NCBI GenBank assembly: GCA_023387235.1
Contig: JAEWIJ010000051.1
Location: forward strand, 1 to 18,803
Reading direction: 5' to 3'
Length of the DNA stretch: 18,803 nucleotides
Origin: Pseudomonadota bacterium
Lineage (GTDB): Bacteria; Pseudomonadota; Alphaproteobacteria; Rhizobiales; Hyphomicrobiaceae
Positions 15,674 through 18,803 of the stretch are shown in pieces; positions within the stretch are counted from its first letter, which is position 1, and each line of letters begins with the position of its first letter. The notes under the pieces are model-generated. The model did no database searches, was not told the DNA's origin, and worked only from the letters and a program-made list of their open reading frames with translations. The position numbers were made by a program, and so were the translations under genes.

Positions 15674-16480
15674 TCACCCGACCCGCTCGATCAGCGCCAT
15701 GGCCGCCGCCGGATTGCGGGCCTTGTAGCCGCTGATCACATACAGGAATACATCGCGCGCCTTGCCGTCCGCCTTCGCACTGCTGACCGCATCGAGCCCC
15801 GAGGGCGTCTTGCCCGCCGCCCAGTCCTCGGCCCGCCCCGCCCACGCATCGAGCGCCTTCTTCGCGTAGCCGAGCTTTTCCTTCTCCTCCGTTCCCATGA
15901 TGCGCGCATAGACGAACGGTGCCGTCACATCGGCAATCTGCGGAAAATCGCTGTCGCCCGCCATCACGATCGCGACGCCGTGCTCGCGCGCCATGGCGAC
16001 GAACTCCGGCACGCGGAAGCTCTCGTGCCGCACCTCGACCGCGTGCCGGATCTTGCGTCCGTCCATACTTTTCGGCAGCAGCTTCAGGAACGCCTCGAAG
16101 TCCGCGGCATCGAACTTCTTCGTCGGCATGAACTGCCAGCTTATGGGCCCGAGCTTGTCCTTCAATTCGAGCACGCCGCTCGTCATGAACCGCTCGATGG
16201 ACTCTCCCGCCTCCGCCAGTACCCGCCGATTGGTCGTGAAGCGCGATCCCTTGAGCGCGAAGACGAAACCCTCCGGCGTCTCGTCATGCCAGCGCGCGAA
16301 GCTCTCGGGCTTCTGCGAGCCGTAGTACGTTCCGTTGATCTCGATCGACGTGAGCTGCTGCGCGGCATATTCGAGCTCGCGCTTCTGCGGCAGCTTGTCG
16401 GGATAGAACGACCCGCGCCACGGCTCAAAGGTCCAGCCGCCGACCCCGATGTAGATTTTGCCCTTCGTTGATTTAGCCAA
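15674..16480 (-). CDS. DUF72 (YecE-like) family protein
   Basis: A 268-residue DUF72 protein with the expected TIM-barrel-like layout: YIGVGGWTFEPWRGSFYP near the N-terminus, LTSIEINGTYYGSQKPESFARW, then FVFALKGSRFTTNRR, HAVEVRHESFRVPEF, and a C-terminal VFLYVISGYKARNP segment. DUF72 proteins are widespread and their biochemical role is not established. The start is probably TTG at 16480, since GGAGGA lies nine bases upstream and the family N-terminus follows at once; ATG starts at 16525 or 16558 would add an unrelated arginine/glycine-rich leader. It converges with the metallopeptidase gene, leaving only four bases between the stops. No link to the ligase cluster is implied. Confidence 0.92.
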   Translation of the reverse strand: MAKSTKGKIYIGVGGWTFEPWRGSFYPDKLPQKRELEYAAQQLTSIEINGTYYGSQKPESFARWHDETPEGFVFALKGSRFTTNRRVLAEAGESIERFMTSGVLELKDKLGPISWQFMPTKKFDAADFEAFLKLLPKSMDGRKIRHAVEVRHESFRVPEFVAMAREHGVAIVMAGDSDFPQIADVTAPFVYARIMGTEEKEKLGYAKKALDAWAGRAEDWAAGKTPSGLDAVSSAKADGKARDVFLYVISGYKARNPAAAMALIERVG

Positions 16481-16584
16481 GTCCCGATGTCCTCCGCCTG
16501 CCCGCTCGGGCGAGCATAGGCGCATCTGCAGAGGCCCGCCAGCACCGACGCCGCGCACGCCCGCTTGTCTGACGCGCGTCAGCG

Positions 16585-16932
16585 TCAGCCCTGGTTCGGG
16601 AACACGCCGCTGGATGACGTGATGTCGAGGATCTGGATGCTCTCCGGCATCTCGAGCAAGTATTCCGCGTCCCGCGCCAGATGATGAATGCGCTTCGGAT
16701 CGCCGCCCGTGAAGCGGGACATCGCCTCGACGTTCTCCCAGTAGGAAATGGTGACGAACTCCGTGTCCCAGGTGCGGTCCTCGCGCATCTGCTGCACGGC
16801 GAGCGCCTTCTCCTCGAGCGGGCGGATCCCGTGCTCGTATAGATAGGCCGCATACTCGTCTGCCTTCGCGCGCACGGTACGTCCGCGCCAGATACGCGCT
16901 ATGGTCGGCTTGCGGGCGGATTGTTCCATCAT
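16585..16932 (-). CDS. Antibiotic biosynthesis monooxygenase (ABM)-like protein
   Basis: A 115-residue single-domain protein of the dimeric alpha-beta barrel (ABM) type: an opening strand IARIWRGRTV, the helix KADEYAAYLYEHGIRPLEE, and the strand TWDTEFVTISYWENVEAMSRFTG. The fold includes quinol and anthrone monooxygenases and haem-degrading enzymes, but many members have no known reaction; I see no haem ligand or other residue that decides this. There are two adjacent ATG codons (16932 and 16929). The ribosome site GGAGG is five bases before the first and eight before the second, so the second is slightly favoured. It is separated by about 105 bases from the DUF72 start downstream and is divergent from the DUF2277 gene. 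Confidence 0.82.
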   Translation of the reverse strand: MMEQSARKPTIARIWRGRTVRAKADEYAAYLYEHGIRPLEEKALAVQQMREDRTWDTEFVTISYWENVEAMSRFTGGDPKRIHHLARDAEYLLEMPESIQILDITSSSGVFPNQG

Positions 16933-16972
16933 GGCATCCTCCCTTTCTCGCTACCGGAACAACGCGCGAACT

Positions 16973-17032
16973 GCCCCATATGTTCGCGGCCTTCGGCTCG
17001 ACGCGCCGCCAGCAGCACCCTATCTATGGGGC
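16973..17032 (+). promoter_or_regulatory. Long-range inverted repeat in the DUF2277 leader
   Basis: GCCCCATA (16973-16980) and TATGGGGC (17025-17032) are exact complements 44 bases apart. Inside, GCGGC (16986-16990) can pair with GCCGC (17005-17009). The right arm ends two bases before the ribosome site AAGGAGG (17035-17041). If the transcript starts upstream of 16973, the folded leader would lie against the ribosome site and could affect translation. No known riboswitch is recognised. Confidence 0.4.
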
Positions 17033-17048
17033 TCAAGGAGGTCCGATG

Positions 17049-17324
17049 ATGTGCCGCAATATTCGCACGTTGTTCAACTTCGAGCCGCCCGCGACCGACG
17101 ACGAGATTCGCGCCGCGTCCCTGCAGTTCGTCCGCAAGCTCAGCGGTTTCAATGCGCCCTCGCAGGCCAATGCCGCCGCGTTCGAGCGCGCCATCGACGA
17201 GGTGACCGCCGCCGCGACGCGCCTCCTCGCCTCGCTCGAAACGAACGCGCCGCCGAAGGACCGCGTCATCGAGGCGCAGAAGGCGCGCGAGCGTTCCAAG
17301 GCGCGCTTCAGCCGGATCGTCTGA
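17049..17324 (+). CDS. DUF2277 domain-containing protein
   Basis: A 91-residue protein whose N-terminus MCRNIRTLFNFEPPATDDEI is the diagnostic opening of DUF2277, followed by the conserved LQFVRKLSGF segment and a basic C-terminal helix (KARERSKARFSRIV). The function of this small family is unknown; the MCRNIRTL start with a cysteine at position 2 is strongly conserved. Two tandem ATGs (17046, 17049) follow AAGGAGG (17035-17041); the second gives the better seven-base spacing and the family's N-terminus. It converges with the ArsC-like gene across only ten bases. It is divergent from the ABM-like gene. Confidence 0.93.
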   Translation: MCRNIRTLFNFEPPATDDEIRAASLQFVRKLSGFNAPSQANAAAFERAIDEVTAAATRLLASLETNAPPKDRVIEAQKARERSKARFSRIV

Positions 17325-17334
17325 GTGCCGCCTC

Positions 17335-17685
17335 CTACTTCCCGAACGCGGCTTCCCACTCCGGTTGCTTGAAGCCGAGCAGCAGCCCGGCCTTATGCTC
17401 GACGATCGGCCGCTTGATCATCGACGGCTGCTCGGTCATGAGCGCAATGGCCTTCGCCTGATCGAGCCCCGCCTTCTCCGCATCGGGCAATTTCCTGAAG
17501 GTCGTGCCCGCGCGATTGAGCACGCTCTCCCAGCCGAGCGCCTTGCACCACGCCTTCAGCTTCGCCGCCGTGACGCCCGCCTTCTTGTAGTCGTGGAATT
17601 CATAAGGGACGCCGTTCGCATCGAGCCACGTCCGCGCCTTTTTGACGGTGTCGCAGTTGGGAATGCCGTAAAGCGTGATCGCCAT
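17335..17685 (-). CDS. ArsC/Spx-family reductase-like protein (YffB type)
   Basis: A 116-residue ArsC-family protein with a thioredoxin-like fold. It opens MAITLYGIPNCDTVKKARTWL, with Cys11 in the position of the arsenate reductase active-site cysteine, and contains the characteristic NRAGTTFRKL and MIKRPIVE segments, the arginine of which is conserved in the family. The second cysteine Cys48 (KAWCKALG) is not an obvious partner. The sequence resembles the YffB-type ArsC-related proteins rather than true arsenate reductases; no ars genes are nearby, so arsenate reduction should not be assumed. ATG 17685 is preferred over 17709 because the fold begins there and a weak GAGAAAGA lies upstream. 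It is divergent from the ankyrin-type gene. Confidence 0.9.
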   Translation of the reverse strand: MAITLYGIPNCDTVKKARTWLDANGVPYEFHDYKKAGVTAAKLKAWCKALGWESVLNRAGTTFRKLPDAEKAGLDQAKAIALMTEQPSMIKRPIVEHKAGLLLGFKQPEWEAAFGK

Positions 17686-17783
17686 CGCCGTCTTTCTCGA
17701 TCCGAACAAATTCTCATGCGCACATCAGTTCAAAATCCGTACTCTTGCAAGCGCTCAGTATCGCTGCCCACGCGAGGACCACC

Positions 17784-18179
17784 ATGGAAAGACCGCCGCC
17801 CATTGCCCCCGAGCTCGTCAACGAGTTCGTCCTCAAGGCGCACAAGGACCTCGACCGCGTCAAGGCGCTGCTCACGCAAGAGCCCAAGCTCGTCAATGCC
17901 TGCTGGGACTGGGGCGGCGGCGACTTCGAGACCGCGCTCGGCGCCGCTGCGCACACCGGCCGCCGCGAGATCGCGGAATTCCTGCTCGACAACGGCGCGC
18001 GCCTCGACATCTTCGCCGCCGCCATGCTCGGCCATCTCGATGTCGTGCGCGCCGCCATCACGGCCTGTCCGCAAGCGCGCCACGCGCCCGGCGCCCACGG
18101 CATTCCGCTTCTCATGCATGCCAAGATGGGCGGTGAGAAAGCGTTGCCGGTGCTGCAGTACCTGCAGTCGCTCGGATAG
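17784..18179 (+). CDS. Small ankyrin-repeat protein
   Basis: A 131-residue protein built from about two to three ankyrin-like repeats: DLDRVKALLTQEPKLVNA, ETALGAAAHTGRREIAEFLLDNGARLD, and AAAMLGHLDVVRAAITACP followed by a degenerate last repeat. Such repeats bind other proteins; no enzymatic domain or signal peptide is present. The start ATG 17784 has GAGG six bases upstream (17774-17777), better than the earlier ATG at 17745. It is a lone plus-strand gene converging with the membrane-protein gene, nine bases apart. Partner and role are unknown. Confidence 0.85.
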   Translation: MERPPPIAPELVNEFVLKAHKDLDRVKALLTQEPKLVNACWDWGGGDFETALGAAAHTGRREIAEFLLDNGARLDIFAAAMLGHLDVVRAAITACPQARHAPGAHGIPLLMHAKMGGEKALPVLQYLQSLG

Positions 18180-18188
18180 TTCTGCAGC

Positions 18189-18611
18189 TCACTCCCGCTG
18201 CAAGCGCGACGCCACCTGGAATTCGATGAGGCGCCCGAGCCCCGCGAGAACGCTGCCGAGCGCGAACAGCGTGATCACGATGATTTCCATATAGCCTTCG
18301 ACTTTTTCCTTCTCCATCACGACATCCGCGATATCACCGTCGGAAAACCTGTAGTGCGCCACGACCTTGTCGCGCTGCGCCTCCGCCGCACGGATCTGCT
18401 CCTCGGGCGCATTCATCACGCGCAGCAGCCCGAGTTGATTTTCGTAGGCCGTGCGCAACTGGATCTGCGCCGACTGCTGCATGTTGAACGCGATGAGCCG
18501 CATCTCGATCTCGCGCTTGAGCGGATCGAGATAGAAGAGCTGCGCCGCCGTCGATGCGAGCAGCAGAGCAATACCGATGATCTCGCCGACCTGATGAATG
18601 CGCAGACGCAT
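18189..18611 (-). CDS. Two-helix membrane protein with central coiled-coil
   Basis: I do not recognise this 140-residue family. It has a hydrophobic helix at about 9-28 (GEIIGIALLLASTAAQLFY), a charged, probably coiled-coil middle (about 30-105, rich in Arg/Glu/Gln, including EEQIRAAEAQRDKVVAHY), and a second hydrophobic helix at about 108-128 (EIIVITLFALGSVLAGLG). It would therefore be an inner-membrane hairpin with a soluble loop of about 80 residues. GGGGGA about ten bases before ATG 18611 supports the start. The following 192 bases to the window end hold no gene. No function can be named. Confidence 0.75.
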   Translation of the reverse strand: MRLRIHQVGEIIGIALLLASTAAQLFYLDPLKREIEMRLIAFNMQQSAQIQLRTAYENQLGLLRVMNAPEEQIRAAEAQRDKVVAHYRFSDGDIADVVMEKEKVEGYMEIIVITLFALGSVLAGLGRLIEFQVASRLQRE

Positions 18612-18750
18612 GTTTTCCGATCCCCCTGAATCAGCGGCCTACCTCCACCACACCATCCTGATTTCAGCAAGATCGCTGCGCACGCGTCTGCACAGCCGTA
18701 CGCACCCGCACGCATCGCGCCGGGTCGATTGAATGAAGTGAGGGGAGCAA
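18612..18750. other. Non-coding region upstream of the membrane-protein gene
   Basis: Apart from the ribosome site of the membrane-protein gene near 18620, I see no gene or clear promoter here. Confidence 0.4.
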
Positions 18751-18799
18751 GGCGCGGACGCCAGGCTCTTCATGCCGGCAGGAGGACGACATCCGCGCC
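18751..18799. repeat. Palindromic repeat at the window edge
   Basis: GGCGCGGA (18751-18758) and TCCGCGCC (18792-18799) are exact complements 33 bases apart, and the interval contains the perfect palindrome TGCCGGCA (18773-18780). The nested design resembles dispersed palindromic elements of high-GC bacteria. A further part may lie beyond the window. Confidence 0.55.
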
Positions 18800-18803
18800 C
18801 TAC

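Noticed and set aside
16980..17045. Upstream extension of DUF2277 to ATG 16980
   Set aside because: The AAGGAGG site and the conserved family N-terminus both place the start at 17046/17049.
17335..17685. Arsenate resistance gene arsC
   Set aside because: The sequence resembles the YffB/Spx-related branch, and there are no other ars genes nearby.
1..18803. CRISPR array, tRNA, rRNA, transposase, integrase or toxin-antitoxin genes
   Set aside because: I looked for their hallmarks by eye on both strands and saw none.

Overview
The window is high-GC (roughly 65% by eye) and densely coded, with genes on both strands, short or overlapping junctions, several TTG starts and only small gaps. The product set (a HutC-type GntR regulator, exported MsrA and MsrB, a DUF2277 protein, an enolase-superfamily enzyme, and a transglutaminase / circularly permuted ATP-grasp / DUF2126 cluster) together with nested C/G-rich palindromes suggests the chromosome of an alphaproteobacterium, most likely Hyphomicrobiales. 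This placement is an inference from gene content and style. I see no phage, integrase, transposase, tRNA, rRNA or CRISPR.

Layout. 26-1381 (+) is a small Pif1/RecD-like helicase and 1499-2332 (+) a GntR/UTRA regulator. 2356-5784 is a run of five minus-strand genes, read right to left: an exported thioredoxin-fold protein, an NTF2-like protein, a methyltransferase resembling protein arginine methyltransferases, exported MsrB and exported MsrA. Divergent from it, 5951-7060 (+) encodes a mandelate racemase/enolase-superfamily enzyme, followed by a nested palindromic repeat (7111-7212).

7253-15669 is the most interesting block. Read right to left on the minus strand it holds a 1097-residue fusion of a transglutaminase-like domain to a DUF2126 amidoligase domain, then an 854-residue fusion of a circularly permuted ATP-grasp domain to an alpha-E helical domain, then a stand-alone transglutaminase-like protein whose start overlaps the ATP-grasp stop (ATGA). 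A zinc-ribbon/HExxH metallopeptidase is divergently transcribed next to it. Comparative genomics has predicted that such clusters make or attach a peptide and remove it again, but I know of no demonstrated substrate. Here two ligase folds, two transglutaminase folds with intact Cys-His-Asp triads and one metallopeptidase lie together; no Anbu-type peptidase and no obvious substrate peptide gene is visible.

15674-18611 holds ordinary small genes in alternating orientation: DUF72, an antibiotic-biosynthesis-monooxygenase-like protein, DUF2277, an ArsC/Spx-family reductase, a small ankyrin-type protein and a two-helix membrane protein. The last 190 bases are non-coding and end in a palindromic repeat cut close to the window edge.

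The five-gene run 2356-5784 can be read as an envelope methionine-repair group: MsrA and MsrB carry export signals, and the twin-arginine-type thioredoxin-fold protein upstream could be their electron donor. This link is inferred from gene order and signals only.
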